DNA of 64,000 bases from NCBI RefSeq assembly GCF_003597395.2, contig NC_133769.1, forward strand, positions 49,369,675 to 49,433,674. Reading direction: 5' to 3'. Shown piece by piece: positions 38,901 through 46,800 of the stretch (position 1 is the stretch's first letter; the number at the start of each line of letters is the position of its first letter). The stretch is from Chelonoidis abingdonii. Taxonomy: Eukaryota > Chordata > Testudines > Testudinidae. Made by a program: the position numbers and the translations under genes. Below the pieces are notes generated by a model. The model did not search any database and was not told where the DNA came from. It saw only the letters and a list, made by a program, of their open reading frames with translations.

Positions 38901-40488
38901 GGATCAGCTGACTCATATTCATGGGGCTTGGGCTTCAGGGCTATAAAATTGCAGTATAAATATTCAGGCTTGCAGGGAAGCCCAAGATCTGAGAGTCCAA
39001 ACATCTACACTGCAATTTTATAGCCCCACAGCCCTAGACCCACAAGCCTGAGTCAACTGACCCAGGCCAGCCGTGGCCATGCTGTGGGTCTTTTATCACA
39101 CTGTAGACATACCCTAAAAGGCAAGTTGCACTTTCAAGTGAAAAATGGTACTGCATGTGCATCGAATTCAAACATTCTCTCACTAGAACCTTTAGGCATG
39201 TTCTTTAAACATTTGGCACTTTTAATATTTTAGAAACTATTATTTCTGTTACATTACAGCTATAATCATTACATCATATAATCTGCTCGTTTAGTATCAT
39301 TCTGAATAACATTTAAACATACTTTTTTGCTTTACATTTTTACTGGCTGTTGTTGAATTGGCATAGGTAATGGTTCTCAACCTATTTACCATAGTGGGCT
39401 GCATATGCAGCTCTCTCTGTGTCATGTGGACCGCATCAACACAATATGTATACTACCTGTATGACCCTGAGGATGTCACATGGGTCACAGGTTGCGAACC
39501 ACTGACATAGAAAGCTCAAATGAAATAACATTTAGTGTGAAAATTAGTTATTTCTAAAACATTTAAGTTAAAATTCATTTTTTTAAATCTAGTAAATATA
39601 ATTAATATATAAAATTTCCATTTTTTTCCCAGATCTCATTAAATACACAGTTAGCTATAATATATAACTACTTTGTGAAAGTATATATGTGGCTATTAGC
39701 CAGTTTTATAATAATTTAATATTCTGGGGATAAAACTCACATTGACCTAAATGGAGCCAGAATTTCACCTTCCGCCTTTACGAGTGTAGAGTTATTATTT
39801 GTGGGCCCAATCTTGTAAGGTGCGTAGGACCCTACAAACATAAGATCTCGCCTGTATGCTGACTATAGCTCTGCAGTTGCAGGGAAGTCATTAAAAGCCT
39901 CTTTTTGACTAAATATATTTTTACAAATCATGACTCTTGTGATTAAATAGCATAGGCCCTGATCAAATATTGGACATTATTGTTTTTAATCACAGGGTTG
40001 TTTTACTGTTATAATGGTTCAGGATGTTTTCTAACAATTGTTAGTTTTGACTCGCCTTTCAGGAATTTTGTTTATTTACAAAAAGATGCTGGTATTTATG
40101 CTTCTACTATTTTTATAGTAGCTCTCTGTGAAATAGATAAGATAAAGACCCACTCCTACTCCCAGTGAAATCTGTATATGTTTTGCCATTTATTTTAATG
40201 GAAGCAAGATCAAGCCCAGACTTTAACAAGAATAAAATAACATAAATATCTACATTTATATACTGTCTGAAATGCCTTTATGTACTTAAGAAGTTCTCAT
40301 ACACTATTTGAATTATATATTTACATGAATTTCAGCTTCAAAATGGACAGAAGAATGACCCCACTCGTGTGCGACCCCTAAAAAGAACATCTGCCTGGAA
40401 GAGTAGATTAATAAAATGGGCGGCAGTAACCCTGTTTGGATTTGGATTTCTCTTTCTTATCACCAAATTAACCTTAAGGAAAGCCTGA
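5802..40488 (+). CDS. ASZ1: ASZ1 (GASZ), nine 3' coding exons; 5' exons outside window
   Basis: ASZ1 is a germ-cell protein anchored in the outer mitochondrial membrane. It is needed for nuage/intermitochondrial cement and for piRNA-based transposon silencing. Nine exons join in frame: 5802-5913, 12706-12840, 20191-20315, 22742-22817, 24402-24458, 28311-28423, 36438-36543, 37377-37490 and 40336-40488. They total 991 nt, about 329 residues plus stop, which matches roughly the last 70% of the 475-residue human protein. In order they encode ankyrin repeats, a SAM domain (exons at 22742 to 28423), a coiled coil and a hydrophobic C-terminal anchor. Every junction has AG/GT sites and compatible phases, and no stop interrupts the frame. 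The gene looks intact as far as it is visible. The first exon here starts in phase 1, so a codon is split with an upstream exon. WNT2 follows on the same strand, as in other amniotes. Confidence 0.95.
5914..6726 (+). other. ASZ1: ASZ1 intron, no recognised gene
   Basis: The part from 6180 to 6650 is GC- and purine-rich and gives short open frames on both strands that look non-coding (low complexity). No repeat family was recognised. Confidence 0.5.
7096..8387 (+). pseudogene. Harbinger DDE transposase relic
   Basis: The start is taken as the ATG at 7096 (MDAAQINS). Homology then jumps between frames. The stretch 7756-7950 reads [20 protein letters not shown] and [13 protein letters not shown], around the DDE catalytic core. 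The stretch 7989-8387 reads [20 protein letters not shown], then [15 protein letters not shown] and a C-terminus rich in alanine and glutamate. At least several frameshifts and stops split the coding sequence. The intact protein would be related to HARBI1. Confidence 0.88.
8614..10634 (-). pseudogene. Harbinger Myb/SANT-like DNA-binding protein relic
   Basis: On the minus strand the N-terminus near 10634 reads [20 protein letters not shown], the start of a Myb/SANT-like domain. After one frameshift it continues [20 protein letters not shown]. The C-terminal part, 8530-9021, is charged ([20 protein letters not shown]) and contains a leucine-rich helix with [13 protein letters not shown]. Such proteins help bring the Harbinger transposase to the element ends. 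It points toward the transposase gene (convergent). An intron may be present; the exact exons are uncertain. Confidence 0.78.
11040..11960. repeat. Probable interspersed repeat of unknown class
   Basis: The segment around 11195-11400 (TTAACAAAGAAATTGATATG, then an A-rich AAACAAATTTATTAACTACA stretch) has the look of a family common in turtle genomes, but I cannot name its class from sequence alone. No open frame of note. Confidence 0.35.
11961..12705 (+). other. ASZ1: ASZ1 intron before the last ankyrin exon
   Basis: AT-rich and apparently unique sequence. No gene or recognised repeat. Confidence 0.5.
12706..12840 (+). CDS. ASZ1: ASZ1 exon encoding the last ankyrin repeat
   Basis: The exon is 135 nt (45 codons) in phase 0 at both ends. 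It encodes [20 protein letters not shown] and then a segment ending KSSKHSE, a typical ankyrin helix-turn-helix. The acceptor is TATATAG and the donor GTATTG, which is slightly weak. Confidence 0.95.
12841..15474 (+). other. ASZ1: ASZ1 intron, mostly unclassified
   Basis: AT-rich. A possible short-transposon fragment (GGGTATGTCTCTACACAGCA, near 13428) resembles ends of Harbinger-like short elements. The rest shows no recognised repeat or coding signal. Confidence 0.45.
15475..19975 (+). mobile_element. Near full-length CR1 LINE, heavily broken
   Basis: About 4.5 kb. ORF1 relic at about 15800-16280 with an SGNH-esterase-like part (VGTNDTAS and RRLREIG, read across frames). ORF2 starts near 16511 with [11 protein letters not shown] (endonuclease), passes the GDFN region near 16980, the reverse transcriptase motif SGVPQGSVW near 18500, and the C-terminal [10 protein letters not shown] near 19040 and [14 protein letters not shown] near 19198. 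The 3' end reads GACTAGATGATCATATTGGT and then CTATGAGTCTATGAG, a CR1 end. Full length is rare, as CR1 copies are usually 5'-truncated. Frameshifts occur about every few dozen bases. Confidence 0.88.
19075..19120 (+). repeat. Poly-C block interrupted by GT
   Basis: Twenty-seven C, then GT, then seventeen C, inside CR1 ORF2 coding sequence where the family has ordinary codons. It creates false proline-rich frames on + and glycine-rich ones on -. It may be an assembly or read error. Confidence 0.85.
19976..20190 (+). other. ASZ1: Short intron stretch before ASZ1 exon at 20191
   Basis: AT-rich intron with a T-rich tract before the acceptor. Nothing else seen. Confidence 0.6.
20191..20315 (+). 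CDS. ASZ1: ASZ1 exon linking ankyrin repeats to the SAM domain
   Basis: The acceptor is CTTTTTTCAG and the donor GTAAAG. The exon is 125 nt and ends in phase 2. It encodes [20 protein letters not shown] and then a basic/acidic linker. The start aligns with human ASZ1, but the linker itself is the most divergent coding part seen here. Because exon spacing and frame fit well, this looks like fast linker evolution rather than error. Confidence 0.9.
20316..21190 (+). other. ASZ1: ASZ1 intron, unclassified
   Basis: AT-rich. No recognised repeat or coding signal. Confidence 0.5.
21195..21600 (+). repeat. MIR-like SINE fragment split by a short DNA transposon
   Basis: The pieces at 21195-21248 and 21492-21590 together look like an old MIR-type SINE: CCTGGGTTCTTTTCCCATCC, then TTTCTGTGTGATTTTTTTAA and AGTCAATCATAGCCTC. 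Between them lies an element (next entry), so the SINE is older. Confidence 0.5.
21249..21491. mobile_element. Short inverted-repeat transposon (Harbinger-like ends)
   Basis: The ends GACCTTGTCTAAACTAGG and CCTAATGTAGATAGGGCC are imperfect inverted repeats of the type TGTCTA...TAGACA seen in short Harbinger derivatives. No coding capacity. Confidence 0.6.
21668..21967. mobile_element. hAT-type short element
   Basis: The ends CAGTGGTGGGCAGCCTGTGG and GCCGCAGGTTGCCCAGCACTG are inverted repeats. The interior contains GCAAGTGTAAACAAATGG, matched inverted by TTTACATTTGCAC. The same family occurs at 25656. The 8-bp flanks do not match well. Confidence 0.82.
22742..22817 (+). CDS. ASZ1: ASZ1 exon, start of SAM domain
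   Basis: The exon is 76 nt. The acceptor ATAG joins the split serine codon from 20315, and the donor is GTAAGA. It encodes [20 protein letters not shown], the first helices of the SAM domain, which is nearly identical to mammalian ASZ1. Confidence 0.95.
22818..23009 (+). other. ASZ1: ASZ1 intron sequence left of CR1
   Basis: AT-rich, nothing recognised. Confidence 0.5.
23010..23960 (-). mobile_element. CR1 LINE 3' end
   Basis: On the minus strand this reads as a CR1 3' region. It includes GATCATCTAGTTTGACCTGC (plus-strand text near 23047), GGGGAAAAATTCCTTCCTGA and, near 23760, CTTCTCTGATGTTTAGAAAC and GTCCAGCCTGAATTTCTTCA, which are common in avian/turtle CR1 3' parts. The 5' part is missing. 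Confidence 0.75.
24402..24458 (+). CDS. ASZ1: ASZ1 small exon, middle of SAM domain
   Basis: This 57-nt microexon-like exon encodes 19 codons, [19 protein letters not shown]. The acceptor is CATACAG and the donor GTCAGT. It continues the SAM helix bundle and keeps phase 0 on both sides. Confidence 0.93.
24459..25309 (+). other. ASZ1: ASZ1 intron, mostly unclassified
   Basis: A stretch near 24840-25030 (GGGCCAAATTGTGCCCTCAG) resembles small palindromic reptile elements, but its ends are unclear. No coding signal. Confidence 0.4.
25310..27370 (+). mobile_element. Second DIRS-like relic (leader, gag, part of RNase H)
   Basis: A leader-like segment at 25310-25560 (TTCGGTGCTCCCTGTGTGTA) is followed, after a nested hAT-type element, by a gag relic. 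From 26425 it reads [16 protein letters not shown] across stops, the capsid motif of DIRS elements. RNase H relics appear at 27090-27360 ([20 protein letters not shown] and [16 protein letters not shown]). The reverse transcriptase core is missing between gag and RNase H, so the copy is internally deleted, and the recombinase was not seen. Confidence 0.65.
25656..25838. mobile_element. hAT-type short element nested in the DIRS relic
   Basis: The ends CAGTGGTAGGCACCCTGCAA and GCCGCAGGTTGTCCACCACTG are inverted repeats of the same family as 21668-21967, but the interior is shorter. The flanking octamers differ. Confidence 0.8.
27371..28310 (+). other. ASZ1: ASZ1 intron, unclassified
   Basis: AT-rich and apparently unique. 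Nothing recognised. Confidence 0.5.
28311..28423 (+). CDS. ASZ1: ASZ1 exon, end of SAM domain
   Basis: The acceptor is TTAATTTAG and the donor GTAAAA. The exon is 113 nt and ends in phase 2. It encodes [20 protein letters not shown] and then a segment ending in NLEF, completing the SAM domain and entering the linker to the coiled coil. Confidence 0.95.
28424..29639 (+). other. ASZ1: ASZ1 intron, unclassified
   Basis: No recognised repeat. Short open frames only. Confidence 0.5.
29640..31545. repeat. Unclassified block, probably repeat-derived
   Basis: Sequence on both sides of the hAT-type insertion at 30451 appears to belong together once that is ignored. The right part ends in TCACCAAGAGAAGTTGGTCC and CAATAAAAGTTATCACTTCA, which resembles a dispersed amniote repeat. 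Minus-strand open frames (30124-30324, 30791-30985) show no family I can name. Confidence 0.4.
30451..30856. mobile_element. GC-rich hAT-type short element with perfect 8-bp target duplication
   Basis: Ends CAGGGCTGCCC and GTCGGCCCTG, flanked by identical ATTCATAC at 30443-30450 and 30857-30864. The interior is built of variants of a GGTCCTTC/CTTCGGCGG motif in both directions, which produces proline/glycine-rich false open frames (30390-30905 and others). Not a gene. Confidence 0.9.
31546..34267 (+). other. ASZ1: ASZ1 intron, mostly unclassified
   Basis: AT-rich. No repeat family or exon recognised. Short open frames near 33146-33416 on both strands look like chance. Confidence 0.5.
34268..35985 (-). 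mobile_element. 5'-truncated CR1 LINE (reverse transcriptase to 3' end)
   Basis: Minus strand. The 5' break is near 35985, in the linker with [20 protein letters not shown]. The reverse transcriptase follows: [20 protein letters not shown] at about 35650, [18 protein letters not shown] near 35240 and [15 protein letters not shown] near 34730. The 3' end at 34273 reads (inverted) GACCTCCTGAGGTCTCTTCC. Frames are broken by indels but the level of decay is far lower than in the CR1 at 15475. Confidence 0.93.
35986..36437 (+). other. ASZ1: ASZ1 intron right of CR1
   Basis: AT-rich, nothing recognised. Confidence 0.55.
36438..36543 (+). CDS. ASZ1: ASZ1 exon, post-SAM helical region
   Basis: The exon is 106 nt. 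The acceptor TTTATAG completes the serine codon split at 28423. It encodes [20 protein letters not shown] and then a segment ending NSHK. The donor is GTATTT. The sequence is close to mammalian ASZ1. Confidence 0.94.
36544..37376 (+). other. ASZ1: ASZ1 intron between post-SAM and coiled-coil exons
   Basis: AT-rich, nothing recognised. A long T-run with TTCCAG at 37331-37345 is a strong but unused acceptor-like site. Confidence 0.5.
37377..37490 (+). CDS. ASZ1: ASZ1 exon, coiled-coil/leucine-zipper segment
   Basis: The acceptor is CTAATAG, chosen over the stronger-looking TTCCAG at 37345 because the latter would bring in frame stops (TAA, TAG). The donor is GTGGGT. The 38 codons begin [20 protein letters not shown] and continue with a leucine/glutamate-rich heptad pattern ending LKDLMQK. 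It matches the region that gives the protein its leucine-zipper name. Confidence 0.93.
37688..37813. repeat. Near-perfect long hairpin, 54-nt arms
   Basis: The left arm 37688-37741 and right arm 37760-37813 are reverse complements with one mismatch (C at 37729 against T at 37772), around an 18-nt loop. The inner arms are GC-rich (GGGGCTAGGCCCCAGGCC). It lies in an ASZ1 intron, in the transcribed strand. The 22 nt before it (37669-37690) repeat, with three changes, the left end of the short transposon at 37854. Confidence 0.93.
37854..38103. mobile_element. Short inverted-repeat transposon, possibly mariner-like
   Basis: Ends TAGGGTGACTGTATTTCC and GGACATATGGTCACCCTA are inverted repeats. A TA at each edge would fit a Tc1/mariner-type target. 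The interior contains GGACAAA/TTTGTCC-like and CAAGAGCAAA/TTTGCTCTTG inverted pairs. No coding capacity. Confidence 0.65.
38895..39116. mobile_element. Palindromic short transposon
   Basis: The arms 38938-38955 (GGGCTATAAAATTGCAGT) and 39009-39026 are perfect reverse complements, and the flanking sequence is also imperfectly palindromic. The right end CTGTAGACATACCCTA is a typical reptile short-element end. Confidence 0.6.
39369..39504. mobile_element. hAT-type short element
   Basis: Ends TAATGGTTCTCAACC and GGTTGCGAACCACTG are inverted repeats close to the CAGTGGTTCTCAACC family. The flanks GGCATAGG and ACATAGAA are similar but not identical. Confidence 0.6.
39505..40335 (+). other. ASZ1: Last ASZ1 intron, remaining part
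   Basis: AT-rich, nothing recognised. Confidence 0.5.
40336..40488 (+). CDS. ASZ1: ASZ1 last coding exon with membrane anchor
   Basis: The acceptor is GAATTTCAG and the stop TGA is at 40486-40488. The first half is polar and basic (ends KSRLIKW). The second half is a hydrophobic helix, [19 protein letters not shown], followed by a short basic tail RKA. This is the tail anchor known to place the protein in the mitochondrial outer membrane. The polar half differs more from human than the anchor does. Confidence 0.95.
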   Translation, partial: LQNGQKNDPTRVRPLKRTSAWKSRLIKWAAVTLFGFGFLFLITKLTLRKA

Positions 40489-40815
40489 TTTTATGCATAC
40501 TTCTAACAAACTTTTTTCTCAAATATGATTCTGTTCAATGTATGGAGCTACAAACCAATTGATAGTAAGAAAAGATATTTGAAGAAGCACATTAAATTCT
40601 TAGCTTCATTTCTGAAGAGTTTAAATTTTGTAATGTGTTAAATACTTTCATTTAGAAACAAAATAAAGGTTACAAATTCAGTTCAGCCAATTACATTTAT
40701 TTGTATCTAAAAGTTTTCTGTACAAAATGGGTATGGCTTGTAAGTATAAACCTTTTCGAAGTTTTGTTTTTATATTTCATTTTTGTAAGAAAATAAAACC
40801 ATAATTGCTTAGTAC
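40489..40815 (+). other. ASZ1: ASZ1 3' UTR with two candidate poly(A) signals
   Basis: The sequence after the stop is AT-rich and contains AATAAA at 40662-40667 and again at 40792-40797. Either could end the ASZ1 transcript, giving a 3' UTR of about 200 or 330 nt. The true cleavage site cannot be told from sequence alone. Confidence 0.7.
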
Positions 40816-43800
40816 TTATTGCTAGTTTCTTTGCCCATTTAGCTGCCATTTATGAATGTGGAACATCTTCAATAATTTGCTATATTGTATATTAGTTATG
40901 TATTTGCAACAATAGTGAAATTTATTTTTCCAAGGGCATTTTATCAAAATATTTAAGACAACTTAAGTAGACTTCCCTAAAGACATTCTGTATTTTATAA
41001 TGCAATATAGTTTCACATCAAAAAATATTTTCCTGTGATTACTATGCCTTTATTTCTTATTTGTTTACCAACAACAATATTGTAGGTATTCTTGTCAAGC
41101 ATGTAATCATGAAACATCAGTTTGATTTTCCTACCCCACCTCAGTGAGTACTTTCATATCCAATGCTACAAAGCAGTAGATATCATTTAAATATTTAATG
41201 TTTGAATGGCACACTTTAGTTTTAGTAAAACTTCTTTTTGGTTCAATATTGTAAAGATTGAATAGATCATAAACACAGCAATCTATTGAGCAAGGTTGAG
41301 ATGACTAGAACCAGATTAAGCTACCATGTTTACACAGGGATCAAAACCATATTATCTAGAACTGTGTAATATAAATAGGGATGTTGGTTACAAGGTTCTA
41401 GCACAGCTCTCCAGATGATTGTGGACAATGATTTTTTTTCCCTTGAACTGTGCTATTCAAACCGTGGCTAAACTGATCTCTTCCCCCAAACAGACAATCA
41501 GTGTTAGCATTTTCAACACCATTTGATAATAACAGATACAGATTTACTGGTGCTCAAAAGGATTTAAATGGTAAAGGTTCAGAAAAGTTTGCTGCATGTT
41601 TCTACATGCCCACAGTTCTTTACTACAACAGCTCCATATGTATGTTAGAGAACACTGTGTAGTATCTTCCTCAGTGTGTGCGTTTTTGTGTCTTCAGTGA
41701 GTGTTTCTACCCATTCTTCATCCTGGTTACTAAAACCATTATTTCCTCGTACATGGTTGATGTTACAAGTATTAACTTACACAGTTGATTCTTGTAGTAA
41801 TTTACAGCTTGTAATTCTTTCCATACCTTCTTGTTACAAATGGGGAGCATGCTCCTCTGATGAGATGGGGTAAAGGAGAGAGAGCCTAGAAAAGTCAGAG
41901 TCCTAGATTCCGTGTGAAATTGAACTATAGCCCTTTGGATTTCAGGGTTGTAGTGCAGAGACCTCTCTTTCCCTGTCCCTATTGCCCCATCCTCTCCAAG
42001 GACGGTACAAGGCAAGTTGAGGACATTAATGCTGCTTTGAACATTATTCTTTACCCTCAGGTCCTCTGCAGATTACTGCTTTGAAACTACATTAGGTAGT
42101 AGGTTTACTTATTTGCCCCTTCTATGTTCCTAGACTCCTCTTCAACTTACAGAACTCCAGCCATGTGGCTTATCAGGAGGAGGGAAAGCCTATAGCATAA
42201 CTCTTCCATATGCACAGGTACTCACCAGCTTTAGTTTCCCTCTGCCACCAAAAACGGAGGAGTGCATTCAGCTGTAGCCCAGTGATTTGAACCAGCAAGC
42301 CTTGGAGAAGGAATTTTGCGGGATCTAGCTGTCACAATTATCACTTTTATCTTACAAGCAGTTGCTCGTGCCCCAGTACTATTTCTATGACTTTACCAAG
42401 CAGTCACCAAAAAATGTTTGAATAGAAATGGGAAAAAGTGTTACGTATGCAATATTTATTTTCTTTGCTACTGCAAATAAGGTCATCACTAAAACTGTTC
42501 TCCAACTAGCTTGCAACATCCAAATGCCAAAGTTCTTCACATCTCTGATTTATCCATTTACAGATTATCATCCTTTTAAATATAGATGGAGTTTTGAAAT
42601 TTGCAGTAGCTACATCTGTTCGAGGTTTTTCTTTTGTTTTCTGTTATTTTTAGTGTTTAGAGTCTTACATTTCATGGTATTTTGCACACAAATACTTTGG
42701 AATTTAAGATGTTAGAGTACTTTATTCTACCATAATTAATCTCATGAATACTCCCTGAGAGAGGTTGTTCTACTTTACAGAAGGACAACTGAGGCACAGA
42801 AAGGTTACGTGACATGATCCAAACTGTCAGTGGTACAGACAGGTACAAAGCTCCGAACTCCTCACTCACATTTTAGTGGTGCAACCACTATACCATTTCC
42901 TCTCATTTATATTTCATTGCCATCTCAAGCACCAACTAAAAGAGGACATTTTTTTCCTCCGGTTTTGTGGAAGAAAATTAACTTCTCAGTTGAGACCATT
43001 AATATGCTGAACTTCAGGCTATAATTTTAAAAAGAAAACCCCTTCAGAAAATAGTTTTGTCGGTATTTCTGTTATAACCCTTTAAGTATAATAGCATATG
43101 ATCAAATACATATGAAGAAAAGCAGTATTAAAGCAAAAATTATACTTATTGATAAGTTTTTATAATTAAAAGTTACTATCAAGTTCTTTTCAGAAACCAA
43201 TTCTAGCCTGTAAGTTCTACTAAACTAATTTTATATAGATGAAGTCAACAGAAAGGTAATATTTTTTTTCAAATAAATTCCAGATGTCTTCATTTAACTA
43301 CTCCACTTTCATGCAAATTAGAAAACATAATAGTGCCCTGGTACCTGATATAGATACACCTTAGAAAATTGGGTTGACAACCATAAACACTGAATCTGTA
43401 CTGGTTGAAACTTTAGGTGCATCTTAATCTGTTGCAGACTTCACAGATAAATAATCAGTTACAAGATAAATAATTGTACTCTGCAAAAGTTACCTCTTAT
43501 TTTCTTCTGTATAAATTAGCTTTGATGTGAGAGCAGTTATTGAAGTTAGCCTGAGTTTTATCTTTGTGAATTAACAGATTGAGACTGTCTTATTACTAAC
43601 TTACATGTTGCTAGTGGTGTTTTCAATTTCTGATTAATATACCTGATCTTGCCTCAGTAAATAACCCAGTAAAAACATTGAAAAGATAGGAGTCAAAATG
43701 GCCATCCTTCATATAAAGCATCTATTTCATATCTGACTCATAAGAAATTGTTTTGTTATTGTTAAGCAATCCTGCAAATTACATCTGTGAGCAGTTATGC

Positions 43801-46800
43801 CCCATGAAATCCTCAGGTTCCCGTTTGGTTTTCAAATTTATTTCATAAAATGTTGATCATTCTAATGGAAACACCACTTAAGTACAAGTGCAGATTTTTT
43901 TTCTTTCTCCCTTCCTCCCTCCCAGCTGCATATACTACTCAAGATCACTGTGCAGAGCAACATATACTAGGGAAGGGAAACAGGAATCCTGGAGCAACCA
44001 CAATGAATTGTCTGAAACTTCAGTTATCAGGGTCACAAGGGCTGTAGTACGGGGGAGGAGAGTGCTTAATTTTGAGGGCAAGACTAAAACTGATCTTTGG
44101 TTATTATCTTCCATCATATCACCATATGAAGTTGCATTTAATTTCCTCTTCTCCAATTACTGTTTCTTAAAGGGTGCTCTTCAGGTCCATTATTCTCTGT
44201 CTTCCCAGGGAGAGTTTTTCTAATTTCTCTGTCTGTTTTAGTCGTTGTGTCTAAATCATCTTCTCAAACATACCTATAAGAGAGTGGGGAAAAAACTTGA
44301 GTGAAGAGGCCCCTTGGAAATCTAGCCCCCAAGTCATGCTGTCTTTAAATTCTGAGCCATTTAGTTTCACTGTGGGTGATTTCAGATAGAAGCAATCCTG
44401 TTGAGAGATCTTATTCCTTAAGGTATTGAACCAAAGTCACTATCTTACATCCATAGTAATAATACATTGCTTTGCACTTCTAAGAGGTTGCTGGAGATAA
44501 GGTGCTAAAGAACTTTGCATACGTTAATTAGTTAAGCCACACAATACACCTATAAGGTAAAATGGAGATAATACAGAAGTTGTAAATTGAGGCACAGGGA
44601 GTTGAGTGAATTGACCATGGCCAACTGTGGCCAGATTTTTAAAGGTATTTAGGTGCCTAGTGTGATTTTTCAATAATGCTTAGACACCTAACTCCTTTTG
44701 ATATCTGTACCTAGGTGTTTTTGAAAATCCCATTAATCCAGCTGCATTTTTAGGCACTTTACATATCTTTAAAAATCTGGACCTTCGCAACTTGGTGATG
44801 GTCTGAAAATAGAACCCAGGACTCCTGACTTCCAGTTCTGTTCTAGGAATAGAGGACATTGCATTTTCAAAGCTAGATTTGTTGTTGAATGTCTAGATCT
44901 AAGCAAAGGAAACACACAAAGCTATATTTCCACAACAGGGTCACTGAGTAGTGCTCTTTCTGAGAGCTTTGTCTCAGGGGTACTTTACTGTTCAACAGTG
45001 GATCAAAATGTTAACATTTAGAAAAACAATCTTGTTTTGTAGTAAACTGGGACACTGCTCCCCAGCCTATGGAATAATCCTTTGTCCTGACTTAACAGTT
45101 CAACTACTCAAGGGAGCGGGAAAATTAGCTGGCTGTAGCCAAGGCTACATAAGGAAATGCCCAGTCCCTGTCCTGTCAGTCTCGGCTGCAAGGTGACAAA
45201 CAAGTATAGAATTTATATTAAGTTCTCAGTTTTCCCCATTTCTTCCACTATTTTTCCAACAATTTAGCAGAAGAATAAGAGGAAAAAACAACAGGCACAA
45301 ATCATTGTGCTCTTGTGCTTGATTCCTCTGTCTGACCAGGTACAAGATGTAGCCTGTTTTGCCTTTCTTTGCCTCCTGCCTTTTTAGTTCCCAAACTCCA
45401 CCAGGCCATCCACCAGCTTGCATTTTTGCTGACGACTACTCTTATGGAGCATATGTCTGCTCCTGCCTCTATATTTCTTTCATCTGCAAACAGGTTCTGA
45501 GAAACTATATGTAATTATTTTCTCACTTGTAGAGGTTCTTCCCCTTTCTGCATCCCTGTTAAAGTGCTCTAGACATGCCCTCGGGCCTTATTCGCATTGC
45601 TGTTTCCAGCCAGTGGGAAGCTGTGAAGGCCTTAGATCTCCAGCCTCAGTGTTCTCATTATTTTGCAAAAGTCATTTTGGATTAAAGCCATCTCATGGCC
45701 TTATTTATACTGAATGGGGAGTAGTAAACGATTCTTCCCCCCTCTGGCTTCCTGCCGGCCTCATGGGTGCCTTGACATTTAAGAGCAGAAGGGAATCTTT
45801 TCTGATCAACACCAAGTGGTCTTGCCAGTCCTGTGAAGGAAAACGTGCTTTGGACCTTTCTTTGTCTCCTGTGGGTTTTGATGTACCTTTGCCAGGCTAA
45901 TGGAAGGGTATCTTTCGAGCCCAGAGATTCCCTCTAGCCCCAGATATCTGTCAGCCAGCAGCACTACAGAGGGCTATTTTTTGAGACATTTTTAACCATT
46001 GCTTTATGGTGGGGTGGGGTGGGGCGGGGAGGTTACATCCACAAAGTGCTAATTTTATGCCCATGAACTTTTAAAGATCAAGTTTGTCTTTTCCTGCTCA
46101 GAGAAAGGGAAAAGGATCCTTGACCTTCTTGACCAGTTTGAAATGAGATCACTGGCAGGCAGGAGGAAGTATCAAATGAGTGAACATTGGGATCAAGATA
46201 GCAAGTATGCTTTTTTTCCATTTTAAGTAAGATCAAGTGTAGTATGTTTCAGTTGCTTCTGGAAGGTTACTTTGAATTGTTCTGCTACAATTAAGATGTA
46301 TTTTTGAGTCATGTAAGGATGCCTAGAGCATACAGATAGGCACTCTTTTAAGCAATTCTATACATCTAAATTAAAAAATATTGAAGTAGCTAGATACAGT
46401 AGTCTCTCTCTGGGTAAGGTATGATGTTCAGCATACTTCCTTTACAATCTCTTCCCACAAAAGCCTGTGGGTGGCCAGGCAATATGCATTGCAAAGATGC
46501 TGTGCTTTGTTCTGTGGCACTCCACAGTTCTGAAAACCAGGCCACCTTTATTTAAGTGCTTACTTACAGATTTAGATGCTTAACTTCTGATGCTTATATT
46601 TTAAAATCTGGTCATAATGCCATAGGGCATAAAGGCAAAGACAAATGATTCTACTCAATGTCCCCTCCTTTCCTACAAAGGAAATCCTCAACAGCATAGT
46701 GCACAATGTGAGCAGAATAAACCCTTTCAATTGATGTGAATTTTTTTGTGTGCACAGCATAATCAGAAAGAGCAATTACAATATCATAAATCCAATATGC

